Positions 1 to 11,200 of a stretch of 64,000 nt of DNA are shown here, piece by piece. Position 1 is the first letter of the stretch. Each line of letters opens with the position of its first letter. The notes below the pieces were generated by a model. That model was not told where the DNA came from. It did no database searches and saw only the letters and a list, made by a program, of their open reading frames with translations. This DNA comes from Rhizobium sp. 16-488-2b (GTDB lineage Bacteria; Pseudomonadota; Alphaproteobacteria; Rhizobiales; Rhizobiaceae). The position numbers were made by a program, and so were the translations under genes. The stretch covers positions 310,001 through 374,000 of the forward strand of contig NZ_JAGHMF010000036.1 of assembly GCF_017741815.1 (NCBI RefSeq). The letters run 5' to 3'.

Positions 1-1185
1 AAAGCCGATCTCGACGGCAAACAGCATCACGCCCACGATCTTGATCGTGAAATGATAGACGAGGAGCGCGATGCCGAAATAGAGAAACAGCCGGTAGATC
101 GTCGTGGCGATGGCATAGAGCGTCACGATCACGTCGAGTTTCGGACCGAAGCGATCGGGCCTCTCCTCGCCGGTGTTGAACAAGAGGTTCCGAAGCCGCC
201 AACGCAGATGCCGGAAAGCGCGGGGCTGCAGGTTTTCGACGCCGAGGAGATCGGCGAAGATGTAGTAGCCGTCGAAGCGCATGAAGGGGTTGAGGTTGAC
301 GATCAGGCTGAGCACCCAGCCGGTCGCCGCAAGAACGAAGGCTGCGGATCGAAACGGGCCGTCGGGCAGAAACACCCATAGAAGAAGCGCGAAAACGGCG
401 ATATGCATCTCGGTCAGCACGCCGGCCGTATCGATCTTCAGCCGATCGAAACGCGACTTCAGCCGCCACGCATCGCTGACGTCGGTATAGAGCAGCGGCA
501 CCAGCACCATGAAGGCGATACCCATGGTGGGAACGCGGCAGCCATGGCGGTGCGCGACATAGGCGTGGCCCAACTCGTGCATCGACTTGATGAAGCCGAC
601 CGAGATCACCGAGACCACGATGCCCTCAAGCGTGAAGATATAGGGAAACGTGCCGGTGAACGCGTCCCACTGCCGGGACACCAGATAGAGCCCGAGAATG
701 GCGGCGCAGATGGTGAAAGCATGAAAAGCCGGGCTGAAGAGTCCGGTGATGTAAGGGGCGGTCTTGCGGATGAAGCGATCCGGCCTGACCAGCGGAATGC
801 GGAAGAAGAGGTAGTTATGGATCAGCCGCATGAAGAGCGAGTGGCGGCGCGTCGCGCTGGCATGAAGCGCGCGCCAGGTCGCCGACGCCGGTTCGGTGAC
901 GAAGAAGCTCGTCTCCAGCATCCGCATCGCGGCATAGATCTCCTCCTGCTCGGGAAGCCGTCCGAACTGCGCCTGTACGGCCTGAATGAGGCCGCGCAGC
1001 GAGCGCGCGAAGTTCCAGAGCGTCAGCAGCTGGAACATTTCGAAAGTGATGCGGAAGAAACGATTCCGGACTGGATCAAGCACGATCCAGACCGGCTCGC
1101 CGGACAGGCTGGTACCGCCGCGCACGATCTGCAGATCCTCGCGCAGGGGCGGCAGTCTGAGATCGGGCGAAGGTGATACGCTCAT
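1..1185 (-). CDS. M50 family metalloprotease with PqqD-like N-terminus (partial, C-terminus off the left edge)
   Basis: The frame is open from the ATG at 1185 to base 1, giving 395 residues without a stop, so the gene continues outside the window. The zinc motif HELGH is at residues 203-207. A second motif, NPFMRFDGYY, carries the expected third ligand Asp305. Several hydrophobic segments surround both motifs, as in membrane site-2-type proteases. Residues 1 to about 95 are soluble and read like a PqqD/RiPP-recognition fold (LDPVRNRFFRIT, then helices); this is my pattern judgement. The start overlaps the stop of the upstream HlyD gene by four bases (ATGA), so the two are translationally coupled. 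In this setting it probably processes or helps export the giant protein encoded divergently. Similar M50 proteins act in peptide-export clusters, which is the main alternative role. Confidence 0.85.
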   Translation of the reverse strand, partial: MSVSPSPDLRLPPLREDLQIVRGGTSLSGEPVWIVLDPVRNRFFRITFEMFQLLTLWNFARSLRGLIQAVQAQFGRLPEQEEIYAAMRMLETSFFVTEPASATWRALHASATRRHSLFMRLIHNYLFFRIPLVRPDRFIRKTAPYITGLFSPAFHAFTICAAILGLYLVSRQWDAFTGTFPYIFTLEGIVVSVISVGFIKSMHELGHAYVAHRHGCRVPTMGIAFMVLVPLLYTDVSDAWRLKSRFDRLKIDTAGVLTEMHIAVFALLLWVFLPDGPFRSAAFVLAATGWVLSLIVNLNPFMRFDGYYIFADLLGVENLQPRAFRHLRWRLRNLLFNTGEERPDRFGPKLDVIVTLYAIATTIYRLFLYFGIALLVYHFTIKIVGVMLFAVEIGF

Positions 1186-2582
1186 AGACCCAGCCGTTGC
1201 CTGATCGCGGCAATCGGCCGCCGGAACAGATAGTAGGCCAGCGGCACTTTTTCGCCGAAGATTTGCGACGTCCCGCGAATACCGAGACGCAGACCGCGCT
1301 CGGGCACGGCGTCAAATCCAGCATAGATGCGATAGGCCAGAATGTTGCCCTCGATCATTTGCGGATCGAAGGAGGAGGACAGCGTTTTCGCCGCGACCGG
1401 ATGCAACGGGTCGGCATCCAGAAACGCGCTGACCGCGGCGCCGTTCTCGACCGCGATGGCATCGGCCACCGGCACGTCGATGCGTAGCTGAACGCGGCTA
1501 GGGTCGGCCACTTCCATCACCCGCTCGCCGATCGATACCGGCCGGCCGATCCAGTCGCGCTTGTCGGTGAAGATGACCACGCCATCGGTTTCAGCCTTCA
1601 CGCTCGTGCGTGCCAGCATGTCGGCGGCGTAATCGCGCTTGGCCGATGCGACGCTCAATTCGCTTCTGGTCACCGCCAGATCGCGCCGCGCCTCCGGGTC
1701 GGCGATCGCGCGCTGGCTGATCTGCATCAGCTTCGCCTGCGCCACCTTCACATCCTGCTCGGCGACGCGCAGCTCGTTTCGAAGGGCGGTGTCGGCCAGC
1801 CTGAAGAGCGGCTGCCCCTTCACCACGCTTGCATTCGGATTGACGAGGATCTCCTCGATCGCGCCATCGAGCGGTGCCGCGACGATCTCCGGCGCGACCG
1901 GAACCACCTCGCTCGGCGCCAGCACGGTCATGTGGACGGGGATGAACATCGCGGCTATCGCCAGCAAGGCAGCGGTTCCGATCAGCGGCTTGATCGGCAG
2001 ATTGCGCTTCAGGCGTCGCGGTCCGCTCAGCGCCCGCCAGGCGTGGGAATAGGTCTCGGCCAGCCTTTCGGCCAGCAGCAGATCCGCCTCCGGCCACGGC
2101 GTCTCGCGCGCCAAAAGCATGCCCGCGAAGATATGGCCGTCGCGCAGCTGAAACGGCACCCAGGCCATGAAGCGGAAGGGATAGCTGTCCTGCTCGATCT
2201 CGCCGGGCGGGCAATAGGCGGGAAGGGTGAAGGCCTTGATCTTAGCGAGCCCTGCCTCGCGCGACAGCTGCCTGATGACACCTTCGACGAAGCGGATGCG
2301 CGGCGCGTTTCGATCCACCGCGCCGATCGAGGACACCGTCTCGACCTTGAAGACGCCCTTTGGAACCGACAGCACGAAGATCTGCCTGGCCTTGGTGAGC
2401 TTCATCGTCTCGTTGGCGATGAGGAAGCGCAGTTCGCCGACGCTTTCGACACGGCGTGCGTCGGCCTCGATCCTGAGCAACAGTTCGTAGGCGTGCTGGG
2501 CGGCGGCCGCTGCCGGTGGCTGAAGCTTGATGGGATCGCTGGCTGGCTTTTCGACACCTTGCATCTGCGTATGCCTACTCAC
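1182..2582 (-). CDS. HlyD-family adaptor with N-terminal GAF-like cytoplasmic domain
   Basis: This 466-residue protein has an unusual layout. Residues ~25-190 form a soluble region resembling a GAF domain. One transmembrane segment follows at ~198-216 (PLIGTAALLAIAAMFIPV). Then comes the periplasmic adaptor: a lipoyl half (VVAAPLDGAIEEILV, PLFRLAD), a short helical hairpin, the second lipoyl half (VKAETDGVVIF) and a beta-barrel ending in a basic tail. HlyD proteins normally bridge inner- and outer-membrane parts of tripartite exporters; the cytoplasmic GAF-like extension is not typical. The annotated start is GTG at 2582, overlapping the preceding gene by eight bases; an ATG five codons in is an alternative. 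It is coupled to the M50 gene by an ATGA overlap. I infer that it works with the M50 protease, the second adaptor and the TolC-like protein. Confidence 0.88.
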   Translation of the reverse strand: MSRHTQMQGVEKPASDPIKLQPPAAAAAQHAYELLLRIEADARRVESVGELRFLIANETMKLTKARQIFVLSVPKGVFKVETVSSIGAVDRNAPRIRFVEGVIRQLSREAGLAKIKAFTLPAYCPPGEIEQDSYPFRFMAWVPFQLRDGHIFAGMLLARETPWPEADLLLAERLAETYSHAWRALSGPRRLKRNLPIKPLIGTAALLAIAAMFIPVHMTVLAPSEVVPVAPEIVAAPLDGAIEEILVNPNASVVKGQPLFRLADTALRNELRVAEQDVKVAQAKLMQISQRAIADPEARRDLAVTRSELSVASAKRDYAADMLARTSVKAETDGVVIFTDKRDWIGRPVSIGERVMEVADPSRVQLRIDVPVADAIAVENGAAVSAFLDADPLHPVAAKTLSSSFDPQMIEGNILAYRIYAGFDAVPERGLRLGIRGTSQIFGEKVPLAYYLFRRPIAAIRQRLGL

Positions 2583-3336
2583 TCGGGATTTTGAACACTG
2601 TGGGGCCGCTCATCCCCGGCAGGACGCCGGTGGCCTGGCCGGAAAAACGCCCGGTCACCTTGACCGTCTGGCTGACCGGATCGACGGTCGCGCCGATGCG
2701 GATAATATCGACCGGCAGGGTCTTGGCCGTCTCGTCGACGCTCAATGAAAACGCTTCGCCTTCGCGCAGCCAGCGCAGCCAGACCGAGGGTACCAGCACG
2801 TCGACAAGCAGATCGTTGCTGGCGACAATGTGCATGATCGGGCGGCTCGGTTCCGGCGTTTCGTGCGCGTGGGAGGGCATGGCGCCGATCCGGCCGTCGA
2901 AGGGCGCCCTTATCGTGCAGCGGCCGAGCTTGCTGCGATAAGCGTCGGCCTCGCCCGCGGCCTGGTTGGCCTTGGCGCGCGATATGTCGACCTCGAATTT
3001 GCCGGCAGCATTCGAGCGCGCCAGCCGTTCGTCATTGGCAACGGCGATCTGAGCGGCCGCCAGCGCCGCCTCGGCGGATTTGAGCTGGGCTTGGATATCT
3101 CCGCATTCGAAGGTGGCGAGGATATCGCCCTTGTTGAAACTCTCGCCTTCCTTGAAGGGCAGGGTGGCGATGGCGAAGCCGAGATCGCTCGAAATGGAGG
3201 CTTCGTCGGCGGCGCGAACGATGCCGCGCAGCCCTTCCAGCGATGCCGTGGCATCCGCCGCATCATTGCCGGCGGCGTAAGCTGCGCCACCTGCCAAAAG
3301 CTGTATCATCAGAACGGATGCCGCTATGTGCTTCAT
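2575..3336 (-). CDS. RND/HlyD-type periplasmic adaptor
   Basis: The protein has 253 residues with a Sec signal peptide (MKHIAASVLMIQLLAGGAAYA). The mature part has the adaptor order: lipoyl strand (GIVRAADEASISSDLGF), short coiled hairpin rich in Ala/Gln/Lys, second lipoyl strand (CTIRAPFDGRIGAM), then a beta-barrel ending at VLPGMSGPTVFKIPSE. It is shorter than usual RND adaptors (about 350-400 residues) and seems to lack the membrane-proximal domain. I chose the ATG at 3336 because GGGAG lies about six bases upstream; GTG at 3339 is possible. It overlaps the next gene by eight bases and lies 21 bases after the TolC-like gene, so the four genes form one operon. It probably forms the periplasmic conduit together with the GAF-HlyD protein. 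Confidence 0.85.
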   Translation of the reverse strand: MKHIAASVLMIQLLAGGAAYAAGNDAADATASLEGLRGIVRAADEASISSDLGFAIATLPFKEGESFNKGDILATFECGDIQAQLKSAEAALAAAQIAVANDERLARSNAAGKFEVDISRAKANQAAGEADAYRSKLGRCTIRAPFDGRIGAMPSHAHETPEPSRPIMHIVASNDLLVDVLVPSVWLRWLREGEAFSLSVDETAKTLPVDIIRIGATVDPVSQTVKVTGRFSGQATGVLPGMSGPTVFKIPSE

Positions 3337-3357
3337 CACGGTCTCCCATGCCGGCGG

Positions 3358-4822
3358 TTATTTGGCCGCAACGAGGTCTGTCTTCAATTCACCGCGCTCC
3401 AGCCACATGTCACGCAACTCGCCAGCCATTTCCTTGACGGGCTGGGTGGTGCGCAGCGTTTGCGGGAACGGATCGATGCCGAGCGATGCGTAGATGTTCG
3501 CATAGGCGTTCTGCAGGTCGGCATAGGCCATATCGAGCTTCGCATCGGCCAGCAGCGCGTTCATCTCCTCGCGGATCAGCATCTGCTCGCTGGTCTTCTG
3601 CGCGTCGGTTTCGGTGCGCACCTGCGTCAGGATTCGGTGCGAAACATTGGAAAGCGCGGCTGCCGTCGAATAGGAATGCTTCAGGTGGGCATAGCGCGCG
3701 CGGCTGATATGGACCTGCGTCATCACAGCCATCGCGACAGAAAGCGAGCGCGTATCCAGCATCTGCTTTTCGGCCTCGATCTTCTTGTTGACCGCCGGCA
3801 GGGTCGCGAGCTTCATCAGATTGAAGCTGACCTTGGCGCCCCACGACACCCAGTCGTTGGTGGCGATATAATCGTTGGAATCGTAGTTCGGGCCAGCGTA
3901 CAGGTTGATGCCGGGCAGCAGATCGAGCAGCGCCGCATCGACTTCACGTTCGTTGATCCGCAGCCGGTAGGAGATTTCGCGCATCTCCGGGCGGTTGGTC
4001 GCGGCGATATTGAACATCTCCTGCGAGGTGTAGCTGATCTTCAGCTGCGTATCGCGGCGCTTGGGAACCTCGAGCGTGAATTCCGTGCCGGGCTTCACGT
4101 TCATCAGCGCGGAAAGCTGCGTCTTCGCCACCAGCAGTTCGCCTTCCAGCAACTCCACCTCTCGCTTGACCTCGATCAGCTCGCGCTCATAGGTCAGTGC
4201 CACCAGCGGCGACGTTTCGCCGTTGGACGAAAGATTACGGGTGTCCTTGAGCGCGCGGGCGACGCGGCCTTCCAGCGCGCGCATGCGGCCGACGAGACGC
4301 TGGTAGCTCACAGCGCGCCAATAGGCCGTGCGGACATCCTCGATCACCTTGTTGACCATCCGCCGCTTCATCTCGTCCTGAACCAGAACTTCGTCGGTCG
4401 CCTGCTTGGCGCGCACGTAGGAGAGGCCGAAATCCAGGATGTTCCAGGAGGATGTTAGATCGGCTGTGACAATACTATCATCGCGAGTAGAGGCCTCGGT
4501 GGGGTCCGCTTCGCTGCGGCCGGCATACCCTGCGCCCGGCTACAATCTTAGGCAGTGCGGAATAGCTCACCAAATCCGCCTCCCGTAATTTCAGCGCCGC
4601 CTGCATGACCTCTACCTTCGTGTCGAGGTTGTACTTCAAGGCCCTCGCCATGGCCTCGTACAAGTCTACCCTGTCTGAAATGGGCTCCTGATTGGCGGTG
4701 GCAAGGGCAAGCCTCTCCTTACCGAAATTTGCATGTGCCTCAGGGGGTAACGGTTTCGGCGTAACTGTGCATCCGCTCGCGATCAAACTGACGGAAACGA
4801 CCAGAAATACGGGGATTTTCAT
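3358..4822 (-). pseudogene. TolC-family outer-membrane lipoprotein, interrupted by a one-base frameshift
   Basis: Two adjacent reading frames together make one TolC-like protein of about 487 residues. The first starts at ATG 4822 (GAGGA eight bases upstream) with a lipoprotein signal ending in IASGC. It runs to about 4537, then leaves the correct frame and stops near 4478. The second frame continues in register from about 4534 (AGYAGRSEADPTEAS, then SWNILDFGLSYVRAKQ) to the stop at 3358. The total length, 1465 bases, is one more than a multiple of three, so a single extra base near 4532-4537 explains it. The downstream half keeps typical TolC helical repeats (LYERELIEVKREVELLEGEL; NLYAGPNYDS). 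As read, the outer-membrane pore is not produced intact. It could be a true mutation, a reversible site or an assembly error. Confidence 0.85.
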
Positions 4823-5251
4823 TCATTCATTCCTCGAACCTGTACCGCAGACAACGGTGTCTGACATGGGTGAAGTCTGCGGAAATGCAATTGCAAGGGT
4901 GTAAAATACACAATCATGACGAGTACTTTGAATGTGAAACTGCCGCCTGATTGCCTTCAGTCTTTGCTAACATGGTTAATCAAGACTTAACAAAACACAA
5001 TTTTTCAGAGCATTCTTTATTGGTGTGTGCTAAATGATGTCTCGGATGGATACGGCTGCAAGCTCCTGTCATGGTTGATTTAGTGCAAACTAATTGCTGG
5101 TGCGGAAAATTAGGAATTTGTTAATTCTCTGCTCACTACGGTTGAAAAAGCCGACATTGGGAGTCGGTTCTGAGGATGACTAACATCGCTGACATGCCGG
5201 GATAGTACGGGCACCCGGCCAACGAAAACGATCTGTCGTGGAGGAAACCCC
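4823..5251. promoter_or_regulatory. Divergent intergenic region between exporter operon and giant gene
   Basis: This 429-base stretch is clearly more AT-rich than its surroundings and must hold the promoters for both directions. I see a small palindrome GAATT-TGTT-AATTC at 5114-5127 and a hairpin CCGAC...GTCGG at 5151-5167 in what is probably the leader of the giant gene. The ribosome site is GGAGG at 5240-5244, seven bases before the ATG. No promoter could be assigned with confidence. AT-rich intergenic regions of this kind are typical targets of MucR/Ros or H-NS-like regulators in rhizobia, but no specific site was identified. Confidence 0.5.
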
Positions 5252-8200
5252 ATGAACGAACGCTACGTTCGCCCCGCACCTGACCGCGTCGAAAAGATGC
5301 GGGGCAGGAATGCCAAGCCGAAATACGGCTCGATGTTGATGGAGTTGGAACAACGCATCGCATTCGATGCCGCCGGCGCGGCGACCGTGGAAAAATCCCA
5401 GGAAAAAGCCCATCAGGATCAAGGGGATCACGGCTCCGCCGAGACCGCCCAGCACGACGGCGCAAGCGACGGTCATGACGCGCTGGTGGCGGCACTTGCC
5501 GAGCACCAGGCGGCTTCGGCAGCACCCGAGACATCAGCCGTTGCGCAGCCGCGCCAGGTGGTGGTGATCGATTCCTCCGTGCCCGACTACCAGGCGCTGG
5601 TCAAAGACCTGGGCGACAATTTCAAGATCATTGTGGTCGATCCGAACGAGAACGGCGTTCACGAACTCGCCGAAACGCTCTCGTCCATGCACGATGTCGA
5701 GGCGATCCACATCATCTCGCACGGCAAGGAAGGTTTCCTGCAGCTAGGTTCGGCGTCGCTGACGGCAACGACGATGGCGACCGATTACGCCGCCGACCTG
5801 ACGTCGATCCGCGGCTCCTTGACCGACAATGCCGACATTCTCGTCTACGGCTGCAATTTCGCCGAGGGCGAAACGGGCACGAACGCCGTCAAGATGCTCG
5901 GCTACCTCACCGGCGCCGACGTCGCTGCCTCGACCGACCCCACGGGAAGTGCGGCACTCGGTGGCAATTGGGATCTCGAATATCACGACGGCGATATCGC
6001 CTCTGACCTCATCGGCACGGACAAGAGCCATGCGGATTACGCCGATACGCTGAACATCGCCTCGTCGAACGGCAACGGTGCTCTACTGGTCTCGGCCGGG
6101 CGCTCGATCTACAGCGTCGATGTCCTGACCGGCAAGGCGACGATGATCACGACAGTGCCGACATCGGTCGGTGGCATTACCGTCTCCGCCACGATCAACT
6201 CGCTGGCGGCGGACCAGGCGAACGGCCTGATCTATTACACCGACAGCGCGAACGATGCGACCAACAAGGCTCTGTTTGCCTACGATTACATCAACAACAC
6301 CCACATCCTGGTCGATTCCGATCTGACCACGGGCGCGGCGACCAACATTGTCACAGGTACGACAGGCGTCGGCGGCGGCGCCGCGACATTCTTCAACGGC
6401 GGCCTCTATCTCGGCGTCGAGAACGTTTCGGGAAGCAACGACCAGATTTACCGTATCACCTTCAGTAACAACGGCCGCACCATGGCCGGCGCGACCGCAT
6501 TTGGCGCGCAGATTACGGCAGCGAACGACTGGGGCGATTTCGCCATCGATGCGACCAATAACACGCTGCTTAGCATCACCACGCTTGGCATCACCCGCTA
6601 CAATCTCACGACCGGCGCGATCATCGACAGCATCACCAATGCCACGGGCGGCACTGGTGCCCAGGGCGGCGGCGATATTAACGGCAACACCTATCTCGTC
6701 GGCACCGATATTCGCCAGATCAACCCGGTCACCGGTGTTGCCATCGGATCGGCCGTGACGATCACGACCAATGGCACGACTGCGCTTACCAATATCTCCG
6801 ATGCGGCGCGCTGGACGCCGCCGACGGGAACGATCGGCGATAAAATCTTCGCCGACAACGACAAGAGCGGCACCTTCAACACCGGCGATGGCGGCATCGG
6901 CGGTGTTACCGTGCAGCTGATCGACGACGTCAATGGCGACGGTTTGGTCAGCACCGGCGAACGCATTCTGGCGACGGATACGACCGACGCCAACGGCAGC
7001 TATCTCTTCACCGGCGTTCTCCCCGGCCAGTACATCGTGCGTGTCACCGACGCGAACGGTGTGCTGGGTACGGCCACACTTACGACGGGAAGCACGACCC
7101 AATCGTTTGCGCTCGCCACGATTGGCGCCGCCAACCTCGCGGCCGATTTCGGCTACTACGCCCAAGCGCCCGTCGTCGACCTCAATTCCGGCACGACGCC
7201 AACGCAGATCATCACCAATGGCGGCACGCCTGGCACCACGGGCTGGACGGTCGGCGGCACCGCGGGGGCGCAGGCCAATGGCGGCTTTGCCTGGACGCTC
7301 AACGGCGGAACCGGCACGCTTACCCAGGCGAACGTGTCAGGCTGGACAGACGGTCTTGCGCCGTCTGGTGCAGCGCAGCTGACATTCGATGTGGGCTGGA
7401 GCAACGATCTGTTGCTCGGTATCTCCAACGACAACAACACGCCGGCGACCGTGGATGTCACTATCGGCGGCGTGCTCTATGCGCGTATCACCACGGGTAC
7501 GCTGAACGGCACGCCGAATACCGCGACCATCACCTATTTCAACGGCGCGACCGGATCACCCTCCACCGTCGCCGCATCGGCCGCCGGCACCACCGCCTGG
7601 GGCCGCACCGCCGTCACCATCAACCTGCCCTCGACGGTGGTCGCCACCGGCGACCTCGTCTTCAGCTATTCCGCGGCCGGCGGCCTTCTGACGCCAAGCA
7701 CCGATGATATCTTCATCGACAATGTCAGCGCCTTCCGCAACGTCGATACGGTGGCCGGCGTCAACTACACGACGACCTACACGGAAAACGGCGCCGGCGT
7801 TTCGATCGGCAGCGCCGCAACTGACGTGCGCGATCTCGACAGCACCAACATGCGCTCGGCGACCATCGTGCTCACCAATGCGCAGGCAGGCGATGTGCTG
7901 ACTGTCGGCACCTTGCCGAGCGGCATCACCGGATCGGTCGATACGTCGGTTGCCGGGCAGGTGACCGTTACGCTGACGGGCTCGGCCACCAAGGCGAGCT
8001 ACGCCACGGCGATCAAGGCCATCACTTTCTCCAACACCGGCGATAATCCGAGCACGACGCCGCGCGTCATCAATGTCACCGTCAACGACGGCGGCCTGTC
8101 GTCGGCCGTCGCCACCTCCACCATCGCGGTCGTTGCCGTCAACGACGCGCCGGTCAACAACCTGCCGGCCAGCTGGACGACCAACGAAGATACCAGCCTG

Positions 8201-11200
8201 GCGCTGTCGGGTCTTTCGGTCACCGATCTCGACGCCGGCACCGGCTCGATGACGGTCACGCTGAGCGTCGCCTCCGGCACGATCACGGCAACGGCGGGCG
8301 GCAGCGTCGGCGTGTCGGGCTCCGGAACCGGCACGGTGGTGCTGACTGGCACGCTCGCCAATATCAACGCCTATCTCGCCTCGGCTTCCGCGCCCGTCTA
8401 CGTTCCTGTCGCCGATGCCAACGGCACCGTCGTGCTGACCATGACGACCAACGACAACGGCAACACGGGCACGGGCGGCGCGCTCACGGATGTCGATACG
8501 CGCAATATCATCATCAATCCTGTTAACGACGCGCCCGTGCTCGATCTCGATGGCTCGACCACCGGAACCGGCTATTCGGTCGGTTACACGGAAAACGGCA
8601 CCGGCGTTGCGATCTCGAATACCAACAGCAGCGTCATCGACGTCGACAATACCAACATGGCCTCGGCCTCGATCGTGATCACCAACGGCCAGGCCGGCGA
8701 CCTGCTTACGGTCACCGGCACCCTGCCAGCGGGGATCACCGCCAGCTACAACGCCACCACCTTCACCCTGACGCTGACGGGCTCGGCGACCAAGGCCAAT
8801 TACGAGGCCGCCCTGCGGCAGGTGCTCTACACCTCGAGCTCCGACAACCCGACTCTGAACGGCGCCGCCACATCTCGCAACATCAGCGTCACCGTCAATG
8901 ACGGCGCGGCGAATTCCAACACCGCCGTCACCGCCGTTGCGATCACCGCCGTCAACGACGCGCCTGTTAATACGCTGCCCGTAAGCTGGACCACCAACGA
9001 GGACACCAGCGTCGCGCTGACAGGCTTGTCGATCACGGACCCGGATGCCGGCACGGGCTCGATGACCGTCCGGCTGCAGGTGCCGACAGGCGTCTTGACC
9101 GCCACGGCCGGAGGTTCCGTCACCGTCTCAGGTTCTGGCACCGGCACGCTGGTGCTAACAGGCACGCTCGCCAATCTCAACGCTTACCTGGCATCGAGCG
9201 CGGCGCCCGTCTATGTGCCGGTGGCCGATGCGAATGGCAGCGTTACGGTGACGATGACGACGAGCGATCTCGGCAATTTCGGCACCGGCGGCCCGCTCAC
9301 CGATACCGATACGGCCGTGATCAACATCACGCCCGTCAACGATGCGCCGATCCTTGATCTCGATGCCTCGGGCGCCGGCACCGGCTTTACCACGACCTAC
9401 ACGGAAAACGACGCCGGCGTTGCGATTGCCGATACCGATGGCGTGATCACCGACATCGACAGCGCCAACATGGCCTCGCTGTCCGCGGTCATCACCAATG
9501 GTCAGGCAGGCGACATTCTGGCCGTGGCCGGCACGCTGCCTGCGGGCATCACCGCCAGCTACAATTCCACGACCTTCACCCTGACGCTCACGGGCTCGGC
9601 CCCGCGCGCCAGCTACGAGACGGCGCTTCAGCAGATCCGCTATCTGTCGAGCTCGGAAAACCCATCGACCACGCCGCGCAGCATCAACGTCACGGTCAAT
9701 GACGGCGCCGCCAATTCCAACGTCGCGGTCGCGACCGTCAACGTCATCGCCGTCAACGACGCGCCGGTAAATACGGTGCCAGGGTCAGTCACGCTGAACG
9801 AGGACGTGCAGACGGCGATCTCCGGCATTTCCGTCAGTGACGTCGACAGCGGCTCCGTCACCGTCACCCTGTCGGTCGCGAACGGCACGCTGTCGCCCTC
9901 GGTGATTGCGGGAACGGTCACCGGCAACGGCACGGCCTCGGTCACCGTCTCGGGCACGCTTGCGCAGGTCAACAGCGTGCTCGCCTCGCTGCGCTACACC
10001 GGCCGCGCTGATTATAATGGCTCGGACACGCTCATCGTCTCCACGTCCGACGGTTCGCTGACGGACACGGACAATGTCGCGATCACGGTTACCCCGGTTG
10101 CCGATATCACGCCGGATACGGTGGCGACGGCTGAAGATACCGCAATCACCTTCAACGTCATCACCGGGACCAACGGCGCCACCGCCGATACGTTCAAGGA
10201 TCCCGGCCGCGCCGTCACGTCGGTCACGCAGCCGCCGGCCGGGCAGGGCAGCGTCACCTTCGCCGCCGATGGCACGCTGGTCTATACGCTCTCCGCGAAC
10301 TTCAACGGGCAAACGACCTTCACCTATACGGTCACTGCGGGCGGGGTCACCGAGACGGCCACCGTCACGGTCAATGTCAGCGCGGTCAACGATGCGCCGG
10401 TCAACAGCCTGCCGGCATCCGGCTGGAGCACCAGCGAGGACACGTCCATCGCGCTCTCCGGCCTTTCGATCTCCGACGTCGATGCCGGCACCGGCACGAT
10501 GACGGTGACGCTCGCCGTCTCCGGCGGCACGGTTTCGGCGGTCTCGGGCGCCGGCGTCACCATCTCCGGATCGGGATCGGCGTCGCTGACCTTGTCGGGC
10601 ACGCTTTCGGCGATCAACGCCTATCTGGCGTCCGCCGCCGCCCCGCAATTCAACCCGGCCGCCAATGCCAGCGGCTCGGTGACGCTGACGATGACGACCA
10701 ATGATGGCGGCAATAGCGGCTCCGGCGGCCCGCTGACCGATATCGACACGCGCACCATCACCATCGATCCCGTCAACGATGCACCGGTCAACACGCTTCC
10801 CTCGGGCGGCTGGTCGGTCAATGAGGATACGGCGCTTGCGCTGACCGGGCTTGCGATCTCGGATGTCGATGCCGGCAGCGGCACGATGACCGTCGTGCTC
10901 GGCGTCAATTCCGGGCAGCTCACCGCCGTATCCGGCTCCGGTGTGACGATCAGCGGTTCCGGCACCTCGTCGCTGACGCTGTCGGGCACGCTTGCCAGCA
11001 TCAATGCCTATCTCGCCAGCACCGCGCGGCCGGTGTATACGCCGGTGGCCGATTTCAACGGCGCGGTCACGCTGACGATGACGACGAACGACGGCGGCAA
11101 CACCGGCTCGGGCGGCGCGCTGACCGACGTGGATACGGCAACGATCACCGTCATCGCCGTCAACGACGCGCCGACGCTCGACCTCGACACATCGGCGGCC

